Positions 1-8,400 of a stretch of 10,590 nucleotides of DNA are shown in pieces. This DNA is from Pseudomonadota bacterium. GTDB lineage: Bacteria > Pseudomonadota > Alphaproteobacteria > Acetobacterales > Acetobacteraceae. A model generated the notes under the pieces. It was given only the letters and a program-made list of their open reading frames with translations. It ran no database searches and was not told the DNA's origin. A program made the translations under genes and the position numbers. Each line of letters begins with the position of its first letter. Positions within the stretch are counted from its first letter, which is position 1. The stretch covers positions 1 to 10,590 of the forward strand of contig JAJZVE010000109.1 in the NCBI GenBank assembly GCA_021845835.1. Direction: 5' to 3'.

Positions 1-1791
1 AACGTCGATGTTCTGAAGACGCTGGTGGGGGACGCGACGGTCACCGATGCGGAGGAGAAATACGGGCTGAACTGGTTCGGCAAGCGCCGGGCGCGCCAAC
101 TGGCATTGACGCCGTCCACCGGCACCCTGCGTCCGTGCCCGGAAGACAGTGTGGACTGGGAGACGACCCAGAATCTGATGATCGAGGGCGACAACCTTGA
201 GGTGTTGAAGCTGCTCCAGAAGAGCTACAGTAGAAAAGTCAAGGCAATCTATATCGATCCTCCATATAACACCGGTCGAAATCTTATCTATCCGAACGAC
301 TATCAGGATGGAGTTCGAACGTATCTCGAAGTCACCCATCAGATCGAGGGCGGCCAACGCCTAATCAGCACCCCTGAAGCAGGCGGAAGGTTTCATACAA
401 ATTGGCTCTCAATGATCTACCCCCGATTGAAGCTTGCCAGAAATCTCCTCCGTCCCGACGGAGTGTTGATTTGTACTATAGATGACAACGAACAGACGAC
501 ACTCGGAATGTTGCTTAAAGAGGTTTTTGAAGAGGGGGCATATGAGCATGTTTGTATCCCGATAGTTCACAACCCACGAGGAGTGCAGGGAAACAATTTC
601 TCCTATGTTCACGAATATGCCTTCTTCGTATTCCCTGCTGGCACAAAGGCAATAAGCAATCGAAAGATCGACGATTCAGAAAGAGACTGGTCACAATTTC
701 GCAACTGGGGAACAGAGTCTGAAAGAAGCGACGCCAAGAACTGCTTCTATCCTGTCTTGGTAAAGGAGGGTGAGATCGTCGGATTTGGCAGCGTCTGCGA
801 CGATACTTTTCATCCTACCCAGACAGAGACTCGAGGCGGAGTCGCTCATGTTTATCCAATCGATAAGTCTGGGGTGGAGCGGAAGTGGCGATATGCAAGA
901 CAATCTGTAGACGCCATTCGTAACTTACTTCGCGCTAAGCGATCAAAGACCGGCTACGAGATAGAGATCGGGAAGGATTTTGGCCTCTATAAAACCGTCT
1001 GGACTGACAAGCGGTACGATGCCAACGAGTATGGGACGAAAATCGTAGCTGACCTGGTTCCAGATTCTCCCTTCACGTTCCCCAAAAGCTTGTGGGCCGT
1101 CTATGACTGCCTCTTCGCTGTCGTTAGTGAAGATCCCAATGCGATCGTCTTGGACTTTTTTGCCGGCAGCGGAACGACTGGTCACGCAATTTTCGAGATA
1201 AGCAAAAACATTGGTGGGAATCGGCGGTTTATTTTGGTTCAGCTACCCGAGTCGATCGAGGATAGCACAACTTATCGAACGGTTTTCGACGTCACCAGAG
1301 CCCGCGTTCGCGAGGCGAGTGCCCGGATCAGAGCCGAGAATCCGACGTTCTCGGGCGATCTTGGCTTCCGCGTGTTCAAGCTCGACTCGACCAATATCCG
1401 CGCCTGGGATCCAGACCGGGACAATATCGCAAAATCTCTCGAAGAGTCGGTGGAGCACCTCAAGGCGGACCGCACCGAACAGGACATTCTCTACGAGCTT
1501 CTGCTCAAGCTCGGCCTTGATCTCTGCGTGCCGATCGAGACCAGGACGATCGCCGGCGCGGCAGTGCATAGCGTCGGCGGCGGCGTCCTGATTGCCTGTC
1601 TCGCGCCCAAGATCGCGGGCGACGACGTGGAGGCGCTCGGTCAGGGCATCGTCGCATGGCGCAAAGAACTGGCCACGGCCGGCGAAACGACTTGCGTGTT
1701 CCGCGACAGCGCCTTCGCCGACGACGTGGCCAAGACCAACCTCGCCGCCATCCTGGAGCAGAGCGGCATCGCCACGGTACGGAGCCTGTAG
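1..1791 (+). CDS. mod: Type III restriction-modification methyltransferase (Mod), 5'-truncated by window edge
   Basis: This is the modification and specificity subunit of a type III R-M system. It methylates adenine N6 in a short asymmetric site and recruits Res. The reading frame is open from base 1, and the first visible residues already match the interior of type III Mod proteins, so the true start lies upstream; the GTG at 25 is not needed. Counting from base 1, there are 596 residues. The catalytic DPPYN (motif IV) is at 86-90 and the AdoMet-binding DFFAGSGTTG (motif I) at 385-394. Motif IV before motif I, with a long target-recognition region between, is the beta-class order. An NWLSMIYPRLKLARNLL stretch and IDDNE follow DPPY, as is typical of the family. 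The C-terminus (DILYELLLKLGLDL, then DVAKTNLAAILEQ) is the conserved Mod tail. The middle of the gene is AT-richer than its ends. The next gene starts 2 nt after the stop. Confidence 0.95.
   Translation, partial: NVDVLKTLVGDATVTDAEEKYGLNWFGKRRARQLALTPSTGTLRPCPEDSVDWETTQNLMIEGDNLEVLKLLQKSYSRKVKAIYIDPPYNTGRNLIYPNDYQDGVRTYLEVTHQIEGGQRLISTPEAGGRFHTNWLSMIYPRLKLARNLLRPDGVLICTIDDNEQTTLGMLLKEVFEEGAYEHVCIPIVHNPRGVQGNNFSYVHEYAFFVFPAGTKAISNRKIDDSERDWSQFRNWGTESERSDAKNCFYPVLVKEGEIVGFGSVCDDTFHPTQTETRGGVAHVYPIDKSGVERKWRYARQSVDAIRNLLRAKRSKTGYEIEIGKDFGLYKTVWTDKRYDANEYGTKIVADLVPDSPFTFPKSLWAVYDCLFAVVSEDPNAIVLDFFAGSGTTGHAIFEISKNIGGNRRFILVQLPESIEDSTTYRTVFDVTRARVREASARIRAENPTFSGDLGFRVFKLDSTNIRAWDPDRDNIAKSLEESVEHLKADRTEQDILYELLLKLGLDLCVPIETRTIAGAAVHSVGGGVLIACLAPKIAGDDVEALGQGIVAWRKELATAGETTCVFRDSAFADDVAKTNLAAILEQSGIATVRSL
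1781..1784 (+). promoter_or_regulatory. GGAG ribosome binding site deciding a GTG start
   Basis: GGAG inside the last codons of mod lies 9 nt upstream of GTG 1794. The alternative in-frame ATG at 1809 has no purine-rich Shine-Dalgarno at a suitable distance. This favours the GTG start and termination-reinitiation coupling to mod. Confidence 0.5.
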
Positions 1792-1793
1792 CC

Positions 1794-2372
1794 GTGCCGG
1801 TCCCGAACATGACTGCGGCTCAGGCAGCCCTGGTAAAGCTCATCCATCGCTATCTCGGCGGGTTGCTCGATCCCACGGTCACTCTGCTGGAGGTTCACAA
1901 GCTCATGTATTTCATGCAGGAGGCAGGCGAGCCCCTGCGGCTGCGCTATACGCAGGCGCCTTACGGGCCGTACGCCGAGAACCTGCGGCATGTGCTGCAT
2001 GCGATAGAAGAGCATCTGGTCTCCTTCTATGCCGACGGGCGTGATGCGCCGGACAAGCTGCTGACGTTGGTCCCCGGTGCGATTGACGAAGCCGAGCGGT
2101 TCCTTGAGCAGCACGACGACACCAGGTCCCGGTTCGGCAGGGTTGCCGCACTTGTGGAGGGCTTCGAATCGCCCTTCGGCCTCGAGCTTCTCTCCACGGT
2201 GCATTGGGTGATGGAGCGTGAGGGCGCAGGCATCCTGGACGACGTGGTCGCGCGCACCTACGCCTGGAACCCGCGGAAGCGTCAATTCAGGCGCCGTCAG
2301 ATCGACATCGCCATGAGGGTGCTGCGGGAGAAGGGTTGGGTGGCTGCCGAGGGCGCGGACGGGCGCCAATGA
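1794..2372 (+). CDS. Stand-alone DarG C-terminal-domain-like protein between mod and res
   Basis: The protein has 192 residues from GTG 1794 (187 if ATG 1809 is used). It has no signal peptide or membrane segment and is probably cytosolic and helical. The core at about 30-68 contains LLEVHKLMYFMQEAGEPLRL and then APYGPYAENLRHVL. From memory this strongly resembles the C-terminal region of DarG antitoxins, the partners of the DNA ADP-ribosyltransferase DarT, and more distantly the Panacea/DUF4065 antitoxin domain (KLxYF...YGPV pattern). This is recognition by eye, not a search result. The N-terminal macro domain (ADP-ribosyl hydrolase) of DarG is absent: the coding sequence upstream is the end of mod. 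Residues 71-150 are acidic (18 D/E, 7 K/R) and 151-192 basic (11 K/R, 4 D/E, including RKRQFRRR at 161-168). Its stop overlaps the res start. Its function in this operon is unknown; it could regulate or inhibit Res, or act as an antitoxin for an unseen toxin. Confidence 0.8.
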   Translation: MPVPNMTAAQAALVKLIHRYLGGLLDPTVTLLEVHKLMYFMQEAGEPLRLRYTQAPYGPYAENLRHVLHAIEEHLVSFYADGRDAPDKLLTLVPGAIDEAERFLEQHDDTRSRFGRVAALVEGFESPFGLELLSTVHWVMEREGAGILDDVVARTYAWNPRKRQFRRRQIDIAMRVLREKGWVAAEGADGRQ

Positions 2373-5356
2373 AGCTCCACTTCGAGCCAAACCTTGACTA
2401 CCAACTCGCCGCAATCGACGCGGTGTGCGATCTGTTCCGTGGTCAGGAGATCTGCCGCACGGAATTCACCGTGACGCACGACGGGTCAGACCCCCAATAC
2501 AGGATGGGGTTCGCCGAAAACGACCTCGGTATCGGCAACCGCCTGACCCTGCTGGATGACGAGCTGCTGAAGAATCTCAACGACATTCAGATACGCAATG
2601 GTCTTCGTCCCTCCCAAACCCTTGCCTCCGGCGACTTCACGGTGGAGATGGAGACCGGCACAGGCAAGACCTACGTCTACCTCCGCACGATCTTCGAGCT
2701 GAACAAGCAGTTCGGCTTCACCAAATTCGTCATCGTGGTGCCCTCCGTCGCGATCAAGGAGGGGGTGTACAAGACGCTCCAGATCACCGAGGACCACTTC
2801 AAGAGCATCTACGCCGGCGTGCCGTTCGACTATTTCCTCTATGATTCCGGCAAGCTCGGCCAAGTACGCAATTTCGCCACCAGCCCAGCGATCCAGATCA
2901 TGGTGGCGACCGTCGGCGCCATCAACAAGAAGGACGTGAACAACCTCTACAAGCCCAGCGAGAAGGTGAACGACGAGAAGCCGATCGACCTGATCAAGGC
3001 GACGCACCCGATCGTCATCGTGGACGAGCCACAGAGCGTCGATGGCGGCCTTGAAGGGCGTGGCCGGGAAGCGCTTACGGCCATGAACCCGCTCTGCACG
3101 CTGCGCTACTCCGCGACCCACGCGGACAAGCACCACATGGTTTTCCGCCTGGATGCCGTGGATGCCTATGAGCGCAAGCTGGTCAAGCAGATCGAGGTCG
3201 CCTCGGCCACGGTGGAGAACTCCCACAACAAGCCGTATATGAAGCTTCTCTCAGTTGCGAACAAGCGCGGCACGATCAGCGCCAAGGTGGAGCTGGACGT
3301 AGAGACAGCATCCGGCGTGCAGCGCCGGGAAGTCATCGTTCAGGATGGCGACAACCTGGAGGAGATCACCAAACGCGCAATCTATGCCGATTGCCGAATC
3401 GGCGAAATCCGGGTTGCGAAAGGCAACGAGTATCTGGAGCTTCGCGTCCCGGGCGGTGAGCACTATCTGGCGCCCGGCAAGGCCTGGGGCGACGTTGACC
3501 CGCTTGCCGTGCAACGGGAGATGATCCGCCGCACGATCCGCGAGCACCTGGACAAGGAAAAGCGCTTGCGCCCGAAGGGCATCAAGGTGCTGTCCCTGTT
3601 CTTCATCGACAAAGTGGATCGCTATCGCAGCTATGACGCCGCCGGCAACCAGGTGAAGGGCGAATATGCCCGCATCTTCGAAGAAGAATACCAGCGCGCC
3701 GCCAAGCTTCCCGATTACCGTACGCTGTTTGGCGAGGTGGACCTGACCCAAGCCGCAGCCGAGGTACACGGCGGCTACTTCTCGATCGACAAGAAGGGCA
3801 GCTGGACCGACACCGAGGAGAACAACCAGGCCAACCGCGACAATGCCGAGCGCGCCTACAACCTGATCATGAAGGAGAAAGAGAAGCTGCTCGGCTTCGA
3901 GACTCCGCTCAAATTCATCTTCTCCCACTCGGCGTTGCGAGAAGGTTGGGACAACCCGAACGTCTTCCAGATCTGCACCCTACGAGACATCCAGACCGAG
4001 CGGGAACGGCGCCAGACCATCGGCCGCGGCCTGCGCCTCTGCGTCAACCAGAATGGCGAGCGGCTGCGCGGGTTCGATGTCAACACCCTCACGGTCATCG
4101 CCACCGAGAGCTATGAGCAGTTCGCCGAGAGGCTGCAGAAGGAGATCGAGGACGAGACCGGCATCCGCTTCGGCATATTGGAGGACCACCAATTTGCCGG
4201 TGTTCTGGTTCCGGCCGAAGACGGCCAGGCCAAGCCGCTGGGCTTCGCCGAATCCCAGGCACTGTGGGGCCATCTGAAGGAGACGGGATTGATCGACGCG
4301 AAAGGGCGCGTGCAGGAGAGCCTCAAGAAGGCGCTGAAGGATGGCTCATTCACAGTGCCCGGGAAATTCGCACCGCTTCTCCCGCAGATCACCGAAATCC
4401 TGCGCAAGGCTGCCGGGCGGCTGGAAATCAAGAATGCCGATGAGCGCCGTCCCGTGCCGCTACGCAAAGAAGTCTATCTGAGCCCGGAGTTCAAAGAACT
4501 TTGGGACCGGATCAAGCACAAAACAACCTACCGCGTGCAGTTCGATAACGAGAAGCTGATCGGCACCTGCATCGACGCCTTACGCAAGGCGCCGCCCGTC
4601 GCGAAGACGAAGCTGCAATGGCGGAAGGCCGATATCGCCATCGGCAAGGCCGGCGTGGAGGCGACCGAGCGCGAGGGTGCTGCGACGGTGACGCTGGAAG
4701 AGGACGATATCGAGCTACCGGACCTATTGACCGACCTGCAAGACCGCACCCAACTCACCCGCCGGACCATCCACCGCGTTTTGCGGGATTGCGACCGGCT
4801 CGACGACTTCAAACGGAACCCGCAGCAATTCATCGAGACCGCTGCCTCCGCTATTAACCACGCGAAGCGTCTCGCCGTCGTGGATGGCATCAAATACCAG
4901 CGCATCGGCGACGAGCATTACTATGCCCAGGAGCTGTTCCAGACGGAGGAGCTGACCGGGTATCTGAAAAATATGCTGACCAAAGCGCAAAAGTCTATCT
5001 ACGAGCAGGTGGTTTATGATTCGGACGTCGAGCGGAGTTTTGCCGACCAGCTCGAAAAGAACAGCGCCGTTAAGGTATATGCAAAGCTGCCCAGCTGGTT
5101 CAAGGTGCCAACGCCGCTTGGCACTTACAACCCTGATTGGGCCGTGTTGATCCAGGAGGACGAACAGGAACGCCTCTACTTTGTCGTCGAGACGAAGGGC
5201 ACACTGTTCGCCGACGCTCTGCGCAGCAACGAGGCCGCCAAGATCGAATGTGGCGAGGCCCATTTCAAAGCCCTCGCCATCGGCACGCGTCCCGCCCGCT
5301 TCGTGAAGGCGAGCAAACTAGAGGATGTCTTGGCTGCCGCCGACGCGGGAAGGTGA
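2369..5356 (+). CDS. res: Type III restriction endonuclease subunit (Res)
   Basis: This 995-residue subunit cleaves unmodified DNA after ATP-dependent communication between sites, in complex with Mod. It has the usual family length. The N-terminal superfamily 2 helicase carries Walker A ETGTGKT (95-101, Lys100), the DEPQ box typical of Res (219-222), the SAT motif (248-250), SALREGWDNPN (521-531) and QTIGRGLR (549-556). The C-terminal PD-(D/E)xK nuclease is intact: Glu888 in DVERSF, Asp923 in NPDW, and Glu941-Thr-Lys943 in VVETKG. The start chosen is ATG 2369, which overlaps the upstream stop as ATGA and gives a family-like N-terminus (MKLHFEPNLDYQ). The in-frame start at 2336 would add 11 residues inside the upstream gene and is unlikely. 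All catalytic motifs are present, so the enzyme is predicted to be active. Expression probably depends on translational coupling to the small middle gene. Confidence 0.95.
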   Translation: MKLHFEPNLDYQLAAIDAVCDLFRGQEICRTEFTVTHDGSDPQYRMGFAENDLGIGNRLTLLDDELLKNLNDIQIRNGLRPSQTLASGDFTVEMETGTGKTYVYLRTIFELNKQFGFTKFVIVVPSVAIKEGVYKTLQITEDHFKSIYAGVPFDYFLYDSGKLGQVRNFATSPAIQIMVATVGAINKKDVNNLYKPSEKVNDEKPIDLIKATHPIVIVDEPQSVDGGLEGRGREALTAMNPLCTLRYSATHADKHHMVFRLDAVDAYERKLVKQIEVASATVENSHNKPYMKLLSVANKRGTISAKVELDVETASGVQRREVIVQDGDNLEEITKRAIYADCRIGEIRVAKGNEYLELRVPGGEHYLAPGKAWGDVDPLAVQREMIRRTIREHLDKEKRLRPKGIKVLSLFFIDKVDRYRSYDAAGNQVKGEYARIFEEEYQRAAKLPDYRTLFGEVDLTQAAAEVHGGYFSIDKKGSWTDTEENNQANRDNAERAYNLIMKEKEKLLGFETPLKFIFSHSALREGWDNPNVFQICTLRDIQTERERRQTIGRGLRLCVNQNGERLRGFDVNTLTVIATESYEQFAERLQKEIEDETGIRFGILEDHQFAGVLVPAEDGQAKPLGFAESQALWGHLKETGLIDAKGRVQESLKKALKDGSFTVPGKFAPLLPQITEILRKAAGRLEIKNADERRPVPLRKEVYLSPEFKELWDRIKHKTTYRVQFDNEKLIGTCIDALRKAPPVAKTKLQWRKADIAIGKAGVEATEREGAATVTLEEDDIELPDLLTDLQDRTQLTRRTIHRVLRDCDRLDDFKRNPQQFIETAASAINHAKRLAVVDGIKYQRIGDEHYYAQELFQTEELTGYLKNMLTKAQKSIYEQVVYDSDVERSFADQLEKNSAVKVYAKLPSWFKVPTPLGTYNPDWAVLIQEDEQERLYFVVETKGTLFADALRSNEAAKIECGEAHFKALAIGTRPARFVKASKLEDVLAAADAGR

Positions 5357-5495
5357 TGGGTGGCGCGGCCCACCTGTCACGGCCTTGGGTTGGTCGGCAT
5401 GGGCTTGGTTGCAGGGATGCGGTCTGGTGCGATCTTTGACTGCGGAATGTTAAGCAAATCTGCGGTCTCCATCGTAATCTTGTCTATCGGCGTCT
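5357..5495. other. Convergent intergenic region between the two operons
   Basis: The 139 nt separates the res stop from the stop of the minus-strand ATPase gene. I see no gene in it. Just after the res stop, GGTGG (5359-5363) can pair with CCACC (5370-5374), extended by a G-U pair, with a 6-nt loop, but no T run follows. A second possible stem, GACTGCGG (5438-5445) with CTGCGGTC (5460-5467), needs two G-U pairs and a 14-nt loop. Neither is a convincing intrinsic terminator, although some terminator function is expected here. Confidence 0.4.
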
Positions 5496-8400
5496 CTATC
5501 CAGCAGCCGGCTCGATTTCGCAGATATGTATCTCGTTCTTGCCCAGCATGCTGGCAAGATCTCGCACATGGGGATGGTGGCTCAACAGGATCACCTGCAC
5601 ATGTGCACTGGCGTCGAGCAAGGCGCGCATCGCCGCGAGCGATCGTTCGTTGTCGAATGTCTGCAGGATGTCATCTCCGATGAACGGCAGGGGCGGGGCT
5701 GTTGCCACGTGATCCTCAATCGCGGCAAGGCGTAGGGCCAGGAACAACTGATCGCGCGTGCCGTCCGACAACGCCGCCACGGGTTTCGCTTCATCCGGGA
5801 AAGCGAGTTCCACCGCCAACAGGCGGGCACTGCCATCGCCTTGATCATCGGCGATCAGACGCTCGTAGGCACCTCCGGTCAGCGTGCGGAACAGGCCACC
5901 AATGCGCGTGAGTAGTGTCGAGGTGCCGGCGGCATCGACTTGCCGGAGCGCTTCCCCAAGGATCAACGCGGCGAGATGCCGTTCCAGACCGTCGTCGAGC
6001 ACGCGACCGAGCGTGGCGACCGCCGCCTGCCTGTCGGCCTCCGCCTGCACCGCCGCGATCTCCGCCGCCTGCGCCGTCATCGTTTTTTCTTCGGTGGCGA
6101 CGCGGGCACTGAGCGTCTTCACCTCGCCCCATGCCTGGTCGTGCTCGACCTCAGCGGCTTCCTTCTCGCTGAGGATTGTATCCGGCTCCACAGTAGCGAT
6201 TTCCGCCCGTAGCGCCTCAAGGCTGTGACCGTCGCCTGCGGCGGCAAGCTCCTCCGCCGTCCGGCGCAGCGTTTCCGCCATTGTCATCCGCGTTGACGCG
6301 AGCTCAATCAGCGGCTCGGCGGCTTCCACTGTCGCAGTGCCAACGGTGTCAAGCACGGCGCGCAGCGCGATCTCGCATTGTCCATGTTTCTTCCGCTCAG
6401 CCTCCAGGCTCTTGTGGGCACGCGCCTGCTGCGCCAACAGTTCCTCGCGCTGTTTTGCATGCCCGCGCTGTTCGGCAAGGCGACGGCGCAGTGTCTCAAT
6501 GATCGCGCCGACCTCGGCCTGCCCGAGATCTGGGGCAACGCGAGCAGCGAGGGCAGCGGCGTCGACTTGCAGAGCGGCGATGTCGTCGCGCATCTCACGC
6601 AGCCGCTGCTCGGCCGTGGCGGCTTTCTGCGTTTCGGCGTCGAGGCTCGCGAAATGGTCGAGCAACGCGTGCGTCGTCGCCGGAGCTTCATCTGCCGGCC
6701 GGCCCAGCGCAATGCGCAGCTTCCCCCAGGCTTGCAGTAGCGTCTCCATGCGCGCCTCAGCGCGGACGAGCGCGGCGACGATTTTTTGTTTTTCCTGGCG
6801 TCGCGCATCCAACCTATCGCGCAGTCGCGAACGCTCTCGATCGGCCTGCTGTGCGTCGTCGATCCGCTGCTCGGCCTGGCTCAGCAGGCTCGGAAGGGCC
6901 GTCGGGTCGGACGGCGCTGAAGCTATGCCGAGCGCCGTCGCAAGCCGGGCCGCCTCTGCCACTTGGCGCGCTGCCAGGGCGTCCTGCGCGGCTCGGGCGC
7001 GCGCAACACCTAGCTCCGCCTCGATCGCCTTATCGCGCGCGGCAAGCACTATGCGCAGGTCGCTGAGGGTCGTTTCCGGCGGCAAGTTAAGCGGTGCCAG
7101 CGCCTCCCGCCATGCGCCAAGCGTCGCGCCTTGTGCCGCCTCCTGGGTCGCACGCAGGGACTCCGCCACCGCGATCTCTGTGCGAAGCGCGGCGAGGCTG
7201 CGATCGATCGCGGCGCCGGTAGCAACCCGATCGGATTCGCGAGTGCACTGATCAGCGAGCGCATCCGCTTCTGCGACCGCGCGCTCATAAGCGAGTGGCA
7301 GCGCCATATCGCCGGCCCAGGCCGCTTCCTCGTCGGCATGCGGCGGCTCCGGCGTGAAGGCACGGCGATAGATCAGATGCCAGCCGCGATCGCGTTTAGC
7401 ACGGGCGGCGCCGACCACGGCCGCATCTGGTAATGGGCCGGAAACGTCAAGGTCGGCGCGGCGCGCCTGTTGCTCCGCGTTCTGCTGGCGCAGCTTCGCG
7501 AGGGCAGCCTCCGTCGTCTTCAGCGCCGTCGCGGCCTCCGACCGCGCCGCATCGAGCCGCTCATAGGCGGACGGCGGCTGCACCGGCAGCGCCGCCACCC
7601 GTTCGCCCCAGAATGGAATTTCTGCACGCACCGCCGCGAGGGTCGCCATGGCCTCGGCGACGGCACGTGACGCCTCCTCAGCCCGTTGCGCCGGGTCGCC
7701 GGCGCGGCGAATTTCCTTCGCCGCGCGCACCAGGGCGGCAGTGTCCACCGGCGGCGGCAGGCGCCCGAGTTCCTCCTCAATCACCGAGATTTGCCGCACT
7801 GCTTCGTCCCGCTCACCGGGCAGGCGGTCCAAATCTGCGCGGAGTTTTTCATGGTCAGGAAACAACCGCCGCGCCTCGACGACGACGGCTGCCTGCGGGA
7901 TCGCCTCAGCCGCGCGCGCCAGCGGCAGCGCCGACCCAAGCTGATGCAACAGCTCCGAGATACGCTGCTCCGCCTGGGCCAGCTCCGCGTCACGCCTGGG
8001 GATGTCGCGCGCCGCTTGGGTGGCGACGCCAGAGCGCTTGACGAGATCGTCGATCGCCGCGCCGGCCTCCAGCAGAGGCTCGTCGCAGGCCAGCGCTTCA
8101 GCCCGCTGTACCGCTTCTGCCAGTGCCTGCCGCTCGCGCGCGACTAGAAGCTCCGCCTGCCGCAGCGCCCCGGCCGCCGCCGCGAGCCTCGCGCCGATCT
8201 CAGCAGGCAGCACCGGCGCGCCCGGGTTTGCGGCCAGCCACGACGCAGCGTCGTCGTGTTGACGGAGCGGCCCGGCCACGCGGCGCACCCGTTCCAGCCG
8301 CGCGATGCAGGCAGACGCGGCTTTAGCGCGCTTCTCCTGCTCGTGCAGTGTCGCGCGCAGATGGGCGAGTTCAGTCTCCTGCCGCGCGCGCACGTCCGGC

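Noticed and set aside
1..1791. Phase-variable mod through simple sequence repeats
   Set aside because: Many type III mod genes switch through repeat tracts, but I see no tandem repeat and no homopolymer longer than about five or six bases here.
1641..2414. Minus-strand open frame of about 257 codons opposite the small middle gene
   Set aside because: It is antisense to a protein with a recognisable conserved core and spans the mod end and the res start. It shows no domain and no operon context.
5438..5467. Stem at the convergent junction as a bidirectional terminator
   Set aside because: It needs two G-U pairs and a 14-nt loop, pairs poorly when read on the other strand, and has no T run on either side.
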